64,000 nucleotides of DNA. It comes from Ailurus styani (Eukaryota > Chordata > Mammalia > Carnivora > Ailuridae). Below, piece by piece: positions 35,527 through 47,225 of the stretch (its first letter is position 1; each line of letters starts with the position of its first letter). The stretch covers positions 359,570-423,569 of the forward strand of contig LNAC01000739.1 of the NCBI GenBank assembly GCA_002007465.1, given 5' to 3'. A program made the position numbers and the translations under genes. The notes under the pieces are model-generated. The model saw nothing but the letters and a program-made list of their open reading frames with translations, did no database searches and had not been told where the DNA came from.

Positions 35527-35889
35527 AAAAATGTTTCCCCCCATCTATACATCAATCAAAGGTAAAGAAAATTATCCCAAAACTTTGTCTTATAGGAAAT
35601 CCAATTTCTAGTCTTAACTTCACTTTCTTCTCAACCAACTGCTGTATTCCTTTAAAGTTTTATTGCTTTACATATAATAATAAACAAGAAAAAATTAAAA
35701 AGACAATATCAAGATAATAAACCTATTGGCAACAAGACAGATCATTTTTCACTGGCTTATAACAATTGCTTTATCTAGATTTCCAGAAGTCATCCTGACA
35801 TGAGGTAAATTAGGGACTGATGATTGCTCAATAAGTTGAAGCTATGTGAATTATAAAAATTTATATGACTTTCTCGTTTCACATGTAAG

Positions 35890-36454
35890 AATTTTGGAAG
35901 TCCCCACTCTGGCCTAAAAACTAGTAAAACACTGAATAGTCTGGAAAATCAATAGCGCTTCTTGGATCCTTAAGAGAAGGGAAAACATAGGGCAAACCAC
36001 TGCCTCCAAGATTAGAGAGACAGGAAAAGAGGGAGTCACAGCTTACTGGAGCAGACGCAAGCAGAAAACATCACAGGAACCAGTGTTGGGGTAGGAAAAA
36101 TCTAAACTGTAATTAGCAAATTGCTGGAGATTCAGTGTGGACAACTCTGAGAATTAACAAGTACAGGGAGACCCAGTCACAGAAGGATCTCCAGAAATTA
36201 AGACTTACTCACAAAAGTTCAACCCAGTTCCCACAGTAAATATTGGAGAAAAATCCCCCTGTGCTTCCAGTAGAAGGGGCAAAGAAATTATTTTGAAACA
36301 CACCAGAGCAAACTATTCTCCTTAAGAAGGAGAATTAGTTTCCTTAGGGGAAACTAGTTAACCAAAGTCTAACCTACTTGAGTATTATCAGAGCCTAACT
36401 GACCTGAGGGAAAGGGAAATACCCAACTTTACCTACTCTAGCCACCTTAGGGGG
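35890..36454 (+). mobile_element. Probable L1 5'-UTR fragment, sense
   Basis: 'gcaaactattctccttaag', 'tagtttccttaggggaaactagttaaccaaagtctaacctacttg', 'gcctaactgacctgagggaaagggaaatacccaa' and 'ttacctactctagccaccttaggg' recall the 5' region of old L1MA-type elements. It ends at an 18-bp inverted repeat that marks a switch in orientation at about 36460. Confidence 0.5.
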
Positions 36455-36953
36455 AAAAATAAAATAATAAAATGTTCCCTCTTTTTGAAGATTCTATTGA
36501 TACATCCTCCATCTCAGATTCTTTCCTTATATTCTTCTTCCCATCAAAGAAAATTTCTGTAACCTGTTTTTTAATCTGTTACGTTTATTTTTGGTTCTTA
36601 GAATTTCTATCTGTTGCTTACATTGCCCGTTTGTTCTTGCATGTTGTGTACTTTTTCCAATAGAGTCCTTAGCATATTAACTATAGTTCAAAATTTTCAG
36701 TCTGATAATTCCAACTTCCCTGACATGTTTGGTTCTGGTGTTAGCTCTGTCTCTTCCATTGTGATTTTTGCCTTTTTGTATGCCTTGTCATTTTTTGCTA
36801 ATAGCCAGACATGATGGACTGCTGTCAATAGGACTGAGTAATGTGATGGGGATATGTGGAAGAGGGAACATTTTACAGTCCTGTGGTTAGGTGAACCTGT
36901 GCCCCGGACTGTGAAGTTTCCAGACATTTCTGGGTTTTTTCCCCCTAAGGTGG
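36442..36953. repeat. 18-bp perfect inverted repeat flanking a 476-bp segment
   Basis: 'ccaccttagggggaaaaa' at 36442-36459 is the exact reverse complement of 'tttttccccctaaggtgg' at 36936-36953. Confidence 0.95.
36460..36935 (-). mobile_element. Inverted L1 segment between 18-bp inverted repeats
   Basis: Plus-strand text 'aattccaacttccctgacatgtttggttctggtgttagctctgtctcttcc', 'tttgcctttttgtatgccttgtcattttttgctaatagccagacatgatggactg' and 'agtcctgtggttaggtgaacctgtgcc' is antisense old-L1 sequence, whereas both neighbours (35890-36454 and 37000 onward) are sense. The borders carry a perfect 18-bp inverted repeat. This looks like an internal inversion or a separate opposed insertion. Minus frames at 36697-36927 and nearby are shadows. 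Confidence 0.65.
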
Positions 36954-36999
36954 AATATCAAGCATGACCTGGGAGGAGGGGGGCACTGGAACATGGTTC

Positions 37000-37528
37000 A
37001 GTGTCAGAGGACTAAGAAAAAAGAGAAGAGGACTAAAGAAAGAAACAAACAACAACCAGAATAGAATATCCAATGACTGTGAGACAAATACAAAAGGTGT
37101 AACATACAAGTAATGGGAATCCCAGAAGGAGAAGAAAGAGAAAAAGAAACAAAAAGATATCTGAAACAATAATAACTGAGAATTTCCCCCAAATTAATGT
37201 CTGACACTGAACCATGTTCCAGGAAGCTCAGAAAACACCAAGCAACATAAATGCCCCCCAAGGCACAACAAACAAGCAAAACAAAAATAAAACAAACAAC
37301 AAAAAAATCTCAGACCACTATGGGATTAAACTAAAAATCAATAACAGAAATATAACAGGAGAATCCCAAATACTTGGAAATTAAACAAGACACTTCTAAA
37401 TAACACACGGGTCAAACAAGAAATTTCAAGGGAAATTATAAAGAATGTTTTTATTTTTTTCAGAGAATACAAAGGATATACTTCCTAGCTTATTCAATGA
37501 GGCCAGCCAGGCATTCCAGCAAAAGAAA
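37000..37528 (+). mobile_element. Old L1, sense, part 1 (left of nested SINE)
   Basis: 'aaaaggtgtaacatacaagtaatgggaatcccagaaggagaagaaagag', 'aataactgagaatttcccccaaattaatgtctgacactgaacca' and 'aggaagctcagaaaacaccaagcaacataaatgcc' are followed by 'tacttggaaattaaacaagacacttctaaataacacacgggtcaaac' (ORF2) and 'cctagcttattcaatgaggccagcc'. Large internal deletions are evident. The very hydrophobic minus frames at 36945-37279 are antisense shadows. Confidence 0.85.
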
Positions 37529-37540
37529 ACTACAGACCAG

Positions 37541-37728
37541 TGGTGCCTGGGTGGCTCAGTTGGTTTAACATCTGCCTTTGGTTCAGGTCATGATCCCAGG
37601 GTTCTGGGATGAAGCCCCACATCAGGCTCCCTGCTCAGTGTGGAGTCTGCTTCTCCTTCTCCTGCTGCCCCCCTCCTCCCAGGTCATGCTGTCTCTCAAA
37701 TAAAAAAATAAATTTTTTTTAAAAAAAG
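37541..37728 (+). mobile_element. CAN SINE nested in the L1, older subtype
   Basis: Body 'cagttggtttaacatctgcctttgg', B-box-like 'gggatgaagccccac', tail (A/T)-rich. Flanks 'ctacagaccag' (37530-37540) and 'ctacagtccag' (37734-37744) form the target-site duplication, which also shows where the L1 sequence 'aaaactacagacca...' was split. Confidence 0.95.
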
Positions 37729-37744
37729 GAGACCTACAGTCCAG

Positions 37745-39114
37745 TATTACTCATGGACATACATACAAAAATTCTCAACAAAATATTTAGCAAGTTGAAT
37801 TTAACACTGTAGAAGAAGAATTATACACCATGACCAAATGGTATTCATCCCAGGTTTTAAGTCTATTTCAATAATCAGAAATCAATTATTGTAATCCATT
37901 ATATTAACAGACTAAAAAAAATCAATTGATATACAAAAACCATCTGACAAAATCCATCACCCATTTATGATAAAAACTCAATTAAAATGGGAGTAGAGAG
38001 AAACTTCCTCAACATGATAAACAATAGTTACAGAAAGCCTATAGCTAACATTATCCTTAATGGTGAGAAATGAAGTCTTCTCCACTAAAATCAGATACAT
38101 GGCAAAAGTGTCCCCTCTCACTCCTTCTTTACAACACTGTTCTGGAATTTCTAGCTAATGCAATAAAGGAAAACAAATAAAATAAAATGTATAGAAATTA
38201 AGGACAAAACAAAACTGTCTTCCTTCATAGATGATATGTTTGCCTATATAGAAAATACCAAAAGAATCATTAAAAAATTCCAGGAACTAATAAACAATTA
38301 CACCAAGGATACAGAGTGCAAGACTGATATACAAAAGTAAATCACCAGCAACAAACAAATAGAATTTGAAATTAAAAATACAATGCCATTTACATTACCA
38401 CCCCTCAAAATGAAATATTTATACATAAATCTAACAAAATATGTATAAGACCTATATGGCAAAAACTACAAAACTCCCATGAATGAAATCAAAGAAGAAC
38501 TAAATAAATGCAGTGATAGTCCATGTTCATGGATAGGAAAACTCAATATTGTCAAGATGTAAGATCTTTCCAAATTGGTGTACAGATTCAATACATTCTC
38601 AATCATAATTACAGCAAATTATTTTATGGATATCAACAAATTAATTCTAGAATTTATATGGAGAAGGAAAAGATCCAGAATAAACAATGCAATGTTAAAG
38701 AAGAAGAATGAAGTTGAAGGGGGCACTACCTGACTTCGAGACTTACTATAAGGCTATAATAATCAATATAATGTGGTAATGGCAAAAGTGTAGAGAAATA
38801 GATCAATGGAATAAACAGAGATCCAATAAGTAAACCAATATATAGTCAACTCATCTTTGACAAAGGAGCTAGGACAATAAAATAGATCAAAGATAATCTT
38901 TTCAATAAATGCTGCTAAAACAACTGAACATCTACATGCAACAACAACAAAATATAGACAAAGACCTCTCACCCTTTATAAAAATTAATTAAAGTTAGTT
39001 AACGCGGGAGAAAACTTAGATGACTTTGGTTATGACAATGCCTTTTTAGATAGAACGATGAAGGTGCAATCCATGAAAGAAATAATTGGTGAGCTGGGCT
39101 TCATTAAAATATCA
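37745..39114 (+). mobile_element. Old L1, sense, part 2: ORF2 reverse-transcriptase remnant
   Basis: Recognisable ORF2 order: 'acaaaaattctcaacaaaatatttagcaa', 'accatgaccaaatggtattcatcccagg', 'tccattatattaacagactaaa', 'cttcctcaacatgataaa', 'cccctctcactcc'. The reverse-transcriptase active-site equivalent reads F-I-D-D-M at 38224-38238 (family form F-A-D-D-M). It continues with 'tgttcatggataggaaaactcaatattgtcaagatg', 'tatggagaagga', 'gaccttcgagacttactataaggct'-like text and 'atagatcaatggaataaac'. Many stops and frameshifts make it inactive. Frames at 38523-38711 (+) and 38763-38972 (-) are debris. Confidence 0.92.
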
Positions 39115-39127
39115 AGAGAATGAGAGG

Positions 39128-39333
39128 GACGCCTGGGTGGCTCAGTGGGTTAAAACCTCTGCCTTCAGCTCAGGTCATGATCTCAGGGTCCTGGCATCGA
39201 GGCCCACATCGGCCTCGCTGCTCGGCAAGGAGCCTGTTTCCTCCTCTCTCTCTGCCTGCTTCTCAGCCTACTTGTGATCTCTCTCTCTCTCTCTCTCTCA
39301 AATAAATAAATAAATAACATTAAAAAAAGAGAG
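39128..39333 (+). mobile_element. CAN SINE nested in the L1, mustelid-type
   Basis: The 13-bp duplication 'agagaat(g/a)agagg' lies at 39115-39127 and 39334-39346. Body 'gtgggttaaaacctctgcc', a (CT)n run at 39281-39299, then an (AAAT)n tail. It carries several spurious frames on both strands. It shows that L1 sequence resumes after 39346. Confidence 0.96.
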
Positions 39334-39346
39334 AGAGAATAAGAGG

Positions 39347-40500
39347 AAACAAAACAAAACAAAACAAAAAAACCTATGGACTTGGAGAAACTATTTGCGA
39401 AGGATATACCTGATAAAAAACTGTTACCCAAAATATGCAAAAAAACTCTTAAAAGCAATAGTAAGAAAACAAAGAATCTGATTAAAAATGGCCAAAGACC
39501 TTAATAGACACTTCTTCAAAGAAGATATACAATGGCAAATAAACTTATGAAAAGATACTCCCCATCATTTGTCATCAATGAAATGCAAATTAAAACAACA
39601 AAATGAGCTACCACTATACACCTAATAGAATGGCCAAAAGTTGGAACACTGACAACACCAAATGATGGTGAAGACATGGAGGAAGAGAAACTCTACCAGA
39701 ATTCATTGTTGGTAGAGATACAAAATGGTATAGCCACTTTGGAGGCAATTTAAAATTTCTCTCAAAACTAAACATACTCCTACCATGAGATCCAGCAGTT
39801 GTGGTCCTTGGTATTTACCCCAAAATGTTGAAAACTTATGTCTACATAGAGTTTATAGCAGCTTTATTTTTACTTTCCAAAACTTAATAGCAACCAAGAT
39901 GTCCTTCAGTAGATGAAGGGATAAATAAGCTGTACTACATTCAGACAAAAGAATATTATTTAGTTTTAAAAAGAAAAGAGTTAACAAGCCATGAAAAGAC
40001 AGGGAGGAATCTTAAATATATATTACTACATGAAAGAAGCTAGTCTCTAAAGGTTATATATCATATGATTCCAACTATATGATATTTTGGAAAGGGCAAA
40101 ACTATGGAGGCAGTAAATGGATCAGTAATTGCTAGGGATTTGAGGGTAGACAAGCATGAATAGGCAGGGCAAAGGGGAATTTTAAGGCATTGAAATTACT
40201 CTGTATGATACTATATGGGTGGAGTTAGTCATTGTATATTTGTTCAAACCCATGGAATTAAGAACACCAAAACTGATGTAGTGTAAGGTAATGTAACCAT
40301 AATGTAATCATGGATTCTTGGTGATCGTGATGTGTCAATTTAGGTTCATCAATGGTAGCAAAAGTACTACTCTAGTGGGGTTGTTGATTACAGAGAAGGT
40401 TGTGCATGTGTGTGGGCGCAGTATGTATGGGAAATTTCTGTACCTTCCCCTTAATTTTCCTCTGAGCCTTAAACTGCTGTAAAAAACAAAGTCTTTTAAG
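39347..40500 (+). mobile_element. Old L1, sense, part 3: ORF2 C-terminus and 3' UTR
   Basis: 'tatggacttggagaaactatttgcgaaggatatacctgataaaaa', 'gacacttcttcaaagaagatatacaatggcaaataaac', 'gaaatgcaaattaaaacaac', 'ccactatacacctaatagaatggcc', 'ggtatagccactttgg', 'ttggtatttaccccaaa', 'tttatagcagctttattttta', 'gattccaactatatgatattttggaaagggcaaaactatgg' and the 3' end 'tcctctgagccttaaactgctgtaaaaaac'. These follow L1MA/L1MB-type 3' sequence in order. The L1 ends at about 40500. Confidence 0.92.
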
Positions 40501-41695
40501 GATCATTTTAGGCAGTAATCTCTTTGACATTGACACTCGCAACATTTTTGTAGATAAATTCCCTCAGGCGAGGGAAACAAAAGCAAAAATAAACTAGTGG
40601 TACTAAACCAAATTATAAAGCTTTTGCACAGCTAAGGAAACTCAACAAACCCAAAGGCATCCTACTGAATGGAAGAAAATATTTGAAAATGATATATCCG
40701 ATGAGAGGTTAATATCCAAAATGTATAGAGAATTTATACAACTCAACACCAAAACCCAAATAATCTATTTAGAAATGGGCAGAGAACCTGAATAAACATT
40801 TTTCCAAAGAAGACATACAGTTGGCCAACAGACTCAAGAACAGGTACTCAACATCACTAATTCTCAGGGAAATTCAAGTCATAACCACAATGAGATACCA
40901 CTTCTTACTGTTGCAATGGCTAGAATCATAAAAGAAAGAAATAACAAGTACTGGTGAGAATGTGGAGAAAATAGAACCCTCATACACCACTGGTGAAAAT
41001 GTAAACTGGTGCAACTACTGTGGAAAACAGTATGGAGGTTCCCCCACCCCAAAAATTAAAAACAGAAATATCGTATGATCCAGTAATTCCACTACTGGGT
41101 ATTTAACCAAAGGAAAAAAATATTAATTCAAAAATTATATGTGCCCCCCCAATGTTTATTGTAGCATTATTTATAATAACCGATATATGAAAGCAATCCA
41201 AGCATCCATGAAGAGATAAAAAACATATGTAATGGAATATTAGTCAGCCATAAAGAGGAATGAAATTTTGTCATTTGTGATAGCACAGATGGACCTAGAG
41301 GATGTTATGCTAAGTAAAATAAGTCAGAGAAAAACAAATACCATATGATTTCATTTATATATGGAATCTAAAAAACAATCAACCAAAAAACAAACTCTTA
41401 AATAGAGAATAAATTGGTGGTTGCCAAAGCAGAGGTGGTACGTGCATGGGTGAAATAGATGAAAAGGATTAAAAGACACAAGCTTACAGTTATAAAATAA
41501 ATAAGTCATGGGGATGAAAAGTACAACACAGGGAATACAGTCAATAATACTGTAGTAATATTGTATGGTGACAGCTGGTGACTATACTTATCATCGTGGT
41601 GAGCACTGTATAAGGTGTAGAATTGAATCACTATGTTGGACACCTGAAACTAATATAACATTTTATGTCAATTATACTACAATACAACAAAAATA
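40501..41695 (+). mobile_element. Carnivore L1 3' fragment (ORF2 C-terminus and 3' UTR)
   Basis: It begins inside ORF2 with 'aggcagtaatctctttgacattg' and 'gggaaacaaaagcaaaaataaac', runs through 'ggcatcctactgaatggaagaaaatatttg', 'gggcagagaacctgaataaacatttttccaaagaagacatacag', 'aacagtatggaggttcc', 'cagtaattccactactgggtatttaacc', 'gatggacctagaggatgttatgctaagtaaaataagtcagag' and 'accatatgatttcat', and ends with 'ggacacctgaaactaatataacattttatgtcaattatac'. It is better preserved than the preceding L1 and abuts its 3' end, so it is 5'-truncated and inserted at or near that tail. No frame survives. Confidence 0.9.
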
Positions 41696-44050
41696 CATCT
41701 TACAAGTAAAAAACAAAATGACAAACTAATGAAATTTAGGATAACTACAAGCAGTAACAACCAGATCTTGGGCTGAGAGTGAAAACCTGAGCATGCTCAG
41801 AAGAGTTAATGTGGATCAAATCTATTCTTATTTTACTGGTTTACACTGTACACTATTACCAAATTGTTAAGTTCCAAAGTATGTATGTACTTTTGGACCA
41901 TCATAGGAAAAATAAAATCTTTAAATGTACCAGGAAGAAAAGACTGGTTATAAAGTCTGTAGATTTATAGCAGGTATCAGAGGTAAAGGAGAATGAAAAG
42001 AAAGAAGTCATTTACAAGTTTCCAAATTATAGTTTTGAAGAAAGCAAATATGTTACTTTTAGACAAATTATGCTTAGAAAATACATTTCCTCTTTAATGT
42101 CTAAATTTTACAATTGTGCAGTTTTATGAATTACAGCATTTCTATGTAAATTATTGTACTCTGCATGCCTGAAAGTCTTCATTTCAAAAATGACCTTAAA
42201 ATATTTACATAAATGTTTATTTGAGTTTACTTAGATATTATTATCTTGTCTGTTAGGAATTCTTGGGCTGGTTACTTTTATTCCTGCATAGTCAATTTTG
42301 TTATTTTACAACTTTCAGGTTTATTTTCAACTTGTAACCAACACACTTACATTACTCTTACTCAGTGTGTATGTCATCATGGTTCTTAGTCGCAAATTAC
42401 AGAAATGAATTCAAATTAATGCAGTTAAAAAATGGATACTAGTAATATAACATGAAACTTGCAAAATCTATGAAAGTTCTATTAAAACAAACATAGAAAC
42501 CGGAAGGGAAGAGAGAAAAGTTGAGGAGATAGTGAAATCTTCCAAAGACCTCCAGAACACCACTGTTTATGATGGGGCACAGAAGATTGCCACAGCAGGA
42601 TAACCATGCTCATGAGATACTTAATATAGCACCAATGGGCTTTTTGATTCTAGGGTTACCAGCTTCAATGTGTTCAGGATTCTGGCAGTCAAAGCTGTGA
42701 CTCATGGAATGCATCCTAAACTGTCACTGCTTTTTTGGGTTACTAACACCAGAGTCAGAATTGGCTATTCATTCCAGGCTCACTGTTCCAAGTGATACCA
42801 CATGACTGGCTTAGTTACTGGATGCCAAGGTCTGAAGGAAGCAGAGCACAGTGTCCAGTTACTGGCCAACATTACTAGTAAAATTTCCCAATGCAGTTTA
42901 CCACTTTGGCTGTCTAACATCCATATACACGCTTCTTTGCATAATTAAAACTGCTCCTGCCTAATTTAATGCAACCATTCTGCATTCTGTCCAAAACACA
43001 TTCACCCATCCACAATGTATTATAACGACTGCTCATAATTCTGACATGCTTTCCACTTGATAGTCTTTGTGTCATAAAATTAAGCATCATAGTACATCTT
43101 ACGCAACAAGATCAATGACTATTTAGGCAGAAGACAAAAACAGTTAAATTATATAAATATTCACAGGCTATAGCAATAAAGAAAATAATGGTAGACTATA
43201 GTTTTTCATCCCTCAAGTCCTATACCAATCACTTCATGGTAAATTGGGTTTCTTAATTACCCTTAATTTACCCAGGGTCAAGCTAGTAAATAGTGTTGCC
43301 ACGTTCCAGCCCTGGTGGTCTAGCTTCAGAGCCCATGTTGCTGGTCTCTAGGCGTTACTGTTTCCCAGTTCTACTAGCTTTCTGTCCTTTCTCTGGTTTC
43401 TATAATAAATTATTTTCAGAGGCTTCTCTGCCTTAAGAACTTTAGGACGAAATTTCTTAGTCTTCATTCTTCCGTGAAATTTTTCAGAGTTCTCACATTC
43501 CTTCCAATTTATGTCTTCTATTTACTAAAATTCTAATGTGCAAAATTGTCTTTAGATTTTACGTTTACAGAGTATGGGGTACTCCCCTGCACAATTTTTA
43601 TGCCTTTGATAAATTTCTCACCCTTTCCTTTGATTTTTGTCCTTTCTTTTCCCTTGGTGAGTAATTGTGCTATTTCTCTGACGGACTTCCAGACCCAAGT
43701 GGTGTGTGCAGGGTAAGACTACTTTAAATTTGTTAAGAAAAAAAATCTATGTATAATAGAAGACTGATTATAAGAGTAACTGTTTTGACTTGATGTAAAT
43801 GGAGTGATTCTAGAATCTGGTAAGTATAATGCCGATTGTTACTTTTAGAAGTACTTAATGTTGGTGATGTATCCACTGAGGTCTAATTTGTCATGAAATG
43901 TTTAAATAAGAATGTTTTAAAATATTTTCTTTCAAGTTCCCTTTAGTCTATTTTATTCCTCTCCTTTTTCACACTCAATTCCCAAGGCCTGGCATTTCTT
44001 CCTTAACTTTTTTCAAATCTGAACTTCCTTTGAATCTGTCATCCTATATT
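41696..44050. other. No recognisable gene; possibly old repeat debris
   Basis: No open frame of note on either strand. The stretch 42370-42880 has the more mixed composition of an old interspersed repeat, but I cannot name it. Confidence 0.45.
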
Positions 44051-44065
44051 GGAACTCTATCATCT

Positions 44066-44253
44066 TTTTTTTTTAATTTTTATTTATTTGACAGAGAGAG
44101 ATCACAAGTAGGCAGAGAGGCAGGCAGAGAGAGAGGGGAAAGCAGGCTCCCCGCTGAGCAGGGAACCTGATGCAGGCCTCAATCCCAGGACCCTGGGATC
44201 ATGACCTGAGCCGAAGGCAGAGGCTTTAACCCATTGAGACACCCAGGCACCCA
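44066..44253 (-). mobile_element. CAN SINE, mustelid-type, with target-site duplication
   Basis: The 14-bp repeat 'gaactcta(t/c)catct' lies at 44052-44065 and 44255-44268. The T-run tail is on the left and the head 'gggtgcctgggtgtctca' on the right. Confidence 0.96.
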
Positions 44254-44304
44254 TGAACTCTACCATCTCTTGATTGTACATTCTAATGGTTTCCTTTGAG
44301 ATAT

Positions 44305-44435
44305 ATTATTAGTACTATGAAAATGGGGACTGTGTCTTTCTGTTCTCCTTTATATCCTAAATGCTCAACACAATGCCTGCATGTAGTAAGGAAGCTTTTA
44401 AAATATATCACAGATTGATGAATGAATGAATAAGG
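44305..44435 (+). mobile_element. L2 3' end fragment
   Basis: 'atggggactgtgtctttctgttctcctttatatcctaaatgctcaacacaatgcctgcatgtagtaagg' and the 'tgatgaatgaatgaata' ending match the usual L2 3' end. Confidence 0.7.
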
Positions 44436-44984
44436 AAGATTTGTTTTCTAATTCATTCTTCTCTCCAATAAATGCCCAATAAATAATCAGACTAATCAAC
44501 TACTTACATGGCAGCACTATTCTGCTAAAAATATATGTACTGGATCACCATTTTTCTCAAAATAAATTACATTTCTTCCACTCATTTGAAAACCCATTGA
44601 ATTTTTTAAATTATCTGGAAAAGTAATTCCATCAGATTTATTAGATTTTTCTCTTTACATAAAGAATCAGTTATGTGTAGACTCTTCAAGATATCAGAAA
44701 AAATACCCACCCTATGTGCAAAGAATATAAAAGGTAAAAAATTATGTAAACATTTAGATTAGTGGTTACTACTAATGTTCAGAAAATTATGTTCTGGATA
44801 TTGCAAAAATTCTAGAAAATTAAAATTGTTGATTGCATAGACCTAATTTCCTCTCCCATGTTGCTTTGAAACTTGTCTTTATAAAAGTTTTCCTCCTCCA
44901 TTTTCTTCTCTATGTTTTCCATCATTCTTGAAAGCTACACATGAGAAGAGTGGTGCAATTTAAGTTGCAGTATTAAGGTAGTAA
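44436..44984. other. No recognisable gene or repeat
   Basis: AT-rich, no supportable frame. Confidence 0.4.
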
Positions 44985-45165
44985 AGTATAATAGTTAAGA
45001 ACATGAACTTTGAAGCCAGGCCACATGAGCTTGAATTCTCACGGCACAACTTTGACACTTTTCTTAACTTCCATGTACCTCATTTTCTTGATCTATAAAA
45101 TACAAATATAATAGTATTTACTTCAGGGGGTTCTGTAAGAGTTAAACCGGTACTTGTTACATGGA
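44985..45165 (-). mobile_element. MIR SINE, antisense
   Basis: 'catgaactttgaagccaggccacatgagcttgaattctcac', 'cttccatgtacctcattttcttgatctataaaatac' and 'gggggttctgtaagagttaaa' follow MIR in reverse-complement order. Confidence 0.8.
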
Positions 45166-46996
45166 TGATTCTCACATACTATCACTTGTTGTTTTTCATT
45201 TGAACCCTGTCTTAGTCTTCATATGCAGAATAAAATTAGCAATAAAGTAACAAAATACAGTGAAATTGAAAGGGAAGATTGCCCTTTTTAAAAATATATT
45301 TCAACAAAAAACTTTTTTTAATGTATAAAGTATCCAAATTATCACCTACATGTGTATTGTTCTTAATCAGGAATAACTGAACAGAACATAAGTGTCTAAT
45401 TCTGGTGTTTTTCTCTATTTTCTCTCAATCAACTAACATTAAAGAAAACCAGCACTCCAATAAATAACATTTAATTAAAGTATGAGTTTAATGTAAGTAT
45501 ATAATATTGATATATACACTCCTGTATGTACATATTGCCGAAAAATTCTTCAAACCATGAGTTTCTGGGTTTCATTAAAAAAACTGAGTAATTGCTTCTT
45601 TTTTCATTATAGTATAGCATCACATTGCATGACTTGGGCTTTAATGCTTCATGAAAATTTGCCTTGTATTCCTCTGACTCATAGTTTGAGATTGTATACT
45701 AGAGATGATAGGACAGATAAGCCTTGGAAAAGTTTACTCTAACTGCATTTGGTCTATTATCCACTGACCAGCAATGGTAATGATAATTTGTTATTCCTAT
45801 AAAAAGGGAAAGAAAAAAGAGCACACTGAAATACCAGGACCAAAATATTCCTTGCTCTTGATGTCTAAAATCTATTTGAAGATAGTCTACAAACAGAAAA
45901 ATCTCAATAGGCAGCAACTCTGTGTTTGCTTATATACTATTCAACTGGAAGTAAGTTCCAGTGAGAAAATTCAAGAACCTTGCTTCTTCCATGCATTATT
46001 CATTGTAAATCAACAAACATCTGCCCTAGTCCAAATGTAGGTTCCCCAGTGGACATAATGGATCAAATTTAGATATTCACTTTTTCCAATATTTGATGAA
46101 ATTCAAGATGACTGGGCTTTGGACAGTGACCTTTCCTTTAAAGCATATATACCATATTAATGCCATATAATTACAATTTTTTGTTTTGAATCAGTTTTTT
46201 CTATTAGAAACAAAAATAAAGTTAGAAATATTTTTGATAGATTATGTAATTTTTATGTAATCATTTGACTGTTCTATCCATAGAGGCAGAGAATTGGATT
46301 TAAACATGCTTCTCCAAGACTGAGAAGCTGATTCTATTAAAGCATGTTTTTGATATAGTAAATTCTAATCATGACACTACCATATTGTTCATATACAATT
46401 TTTGTTCACAAATCACATACATAATCCAATGCATACATTTTAATAATAATAAACATTAAGTTAAAAGCATTTTATAGAATTTCAGTGAATAAACTTAGCT
46501 ATCAAATTCACTATGAATGAAAAGTCATAAGAAGATCAATGGAATTTCCTCAAATTAATACAAATCCCTATAAAGAAAGTGTCAGATAAGAGCTTCTCTA
46601 GTTTATAGTTTCATGTTCATTTTGTTAACACATGCTGACAGAGTCCAGAACCGATTATATGATGCCAATTCTGTTTTACTGGAGAAAGGGTAAAGCTATT
46701 TTTTTGGCATAACAATTAAATTCCCTTTCTCTGAAATCCAAAGAACTATTCAAATAGAGTATAAAAAAATGGAATATTACAAACATCCTAAAAATAAATA
46801 ATGTGCATGTCATCCAAAAAATGAAAACCATAATATCTCCTAATAAATCATATTACCTATTGATTATCCAACAATGGGCTGTGCCAAGTTAAGATAAAAA
46901 GATCGTGTTTCTGACTTACAGATGGAAAAACACAAAAATGTGAAGAAAGGGCTAGGGAGATTTTTAAAAATTAATTCCCTTATCCAACTTGATATG
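45166..46996. other. No recognisable gene or repeat
   Basis: Frames at 45557-45742 (+), 45699-45917 (-) and 45774-46040 (+) overlap one another and lack domains. I see no gene and no clear repeat. Confidence 0.45.
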
Positions 46997-47225
46997 TTTT
47001 TTTTAAAGATTATTTATTTATTTATTTGTCAGAGAGAGAGAGAGAGAGAGAGAGAGCACAAGCAAGGGAAGTGGCAGGCAGAGCAGGCAGAGCAGGAAGA
47101 GGGAGAAGCAGACTCCCCACTGAGCAAGGAGCTTGATGTAGGACTCTTGACTCTTGATTCCAGGACGCTGGGAACACGACCTGAGCAGAAGGCAGACGCT
47201 TAACTGATGGAGCCACCCAGGGGCC
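46997..47225 (-). mobile_element. CAN SINE, older subtype, with a long (GA)n block
   Basis: The T-rich tail is at 46997-47028, followed by an uninterrupted (AG)n run at 47031-47056. The minus-strand head 'ggcccctgggtggctcc' lies at the right end. Extra GCAGGCAGA repeats make it slightly longer than the other copies. The 87- and 93-codon frames here are SINE readings. Confidence 0.92.

Noticed and set aside
35283..35717. Longest open frame in the window (144 codons), containing WLSGLKPLPSAQVMISGSW-type text
   Set aside because: It runs through a CAN SINE with a perfect target-site duplication. The same peptide words recur at 21091 and 39120 because those are SINEs too.
36442..36953. Short DNA transposon defined by 18-bp terminal inverted repeats
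   Set aside because: The internal text is L1-like, no target duplication flanks the arms, and L1 sequence continues on both sides.
37004..37279. Minus-strand frame giving a very hydrophobic peptide that looks like membrane helices
   Set aside because: It is the antisense of the A/G-rich sense L1 text at 37000-37280. T/C-rich codons automatically give F, L, S and C residues.
38224..38238. Active reverse transcriptase, because an F-I-D-D-M motif is readable
   Set aside because: The surrounding L1 ORF2 is full of stops, frameshifts and deletions and is split by two SINEs.
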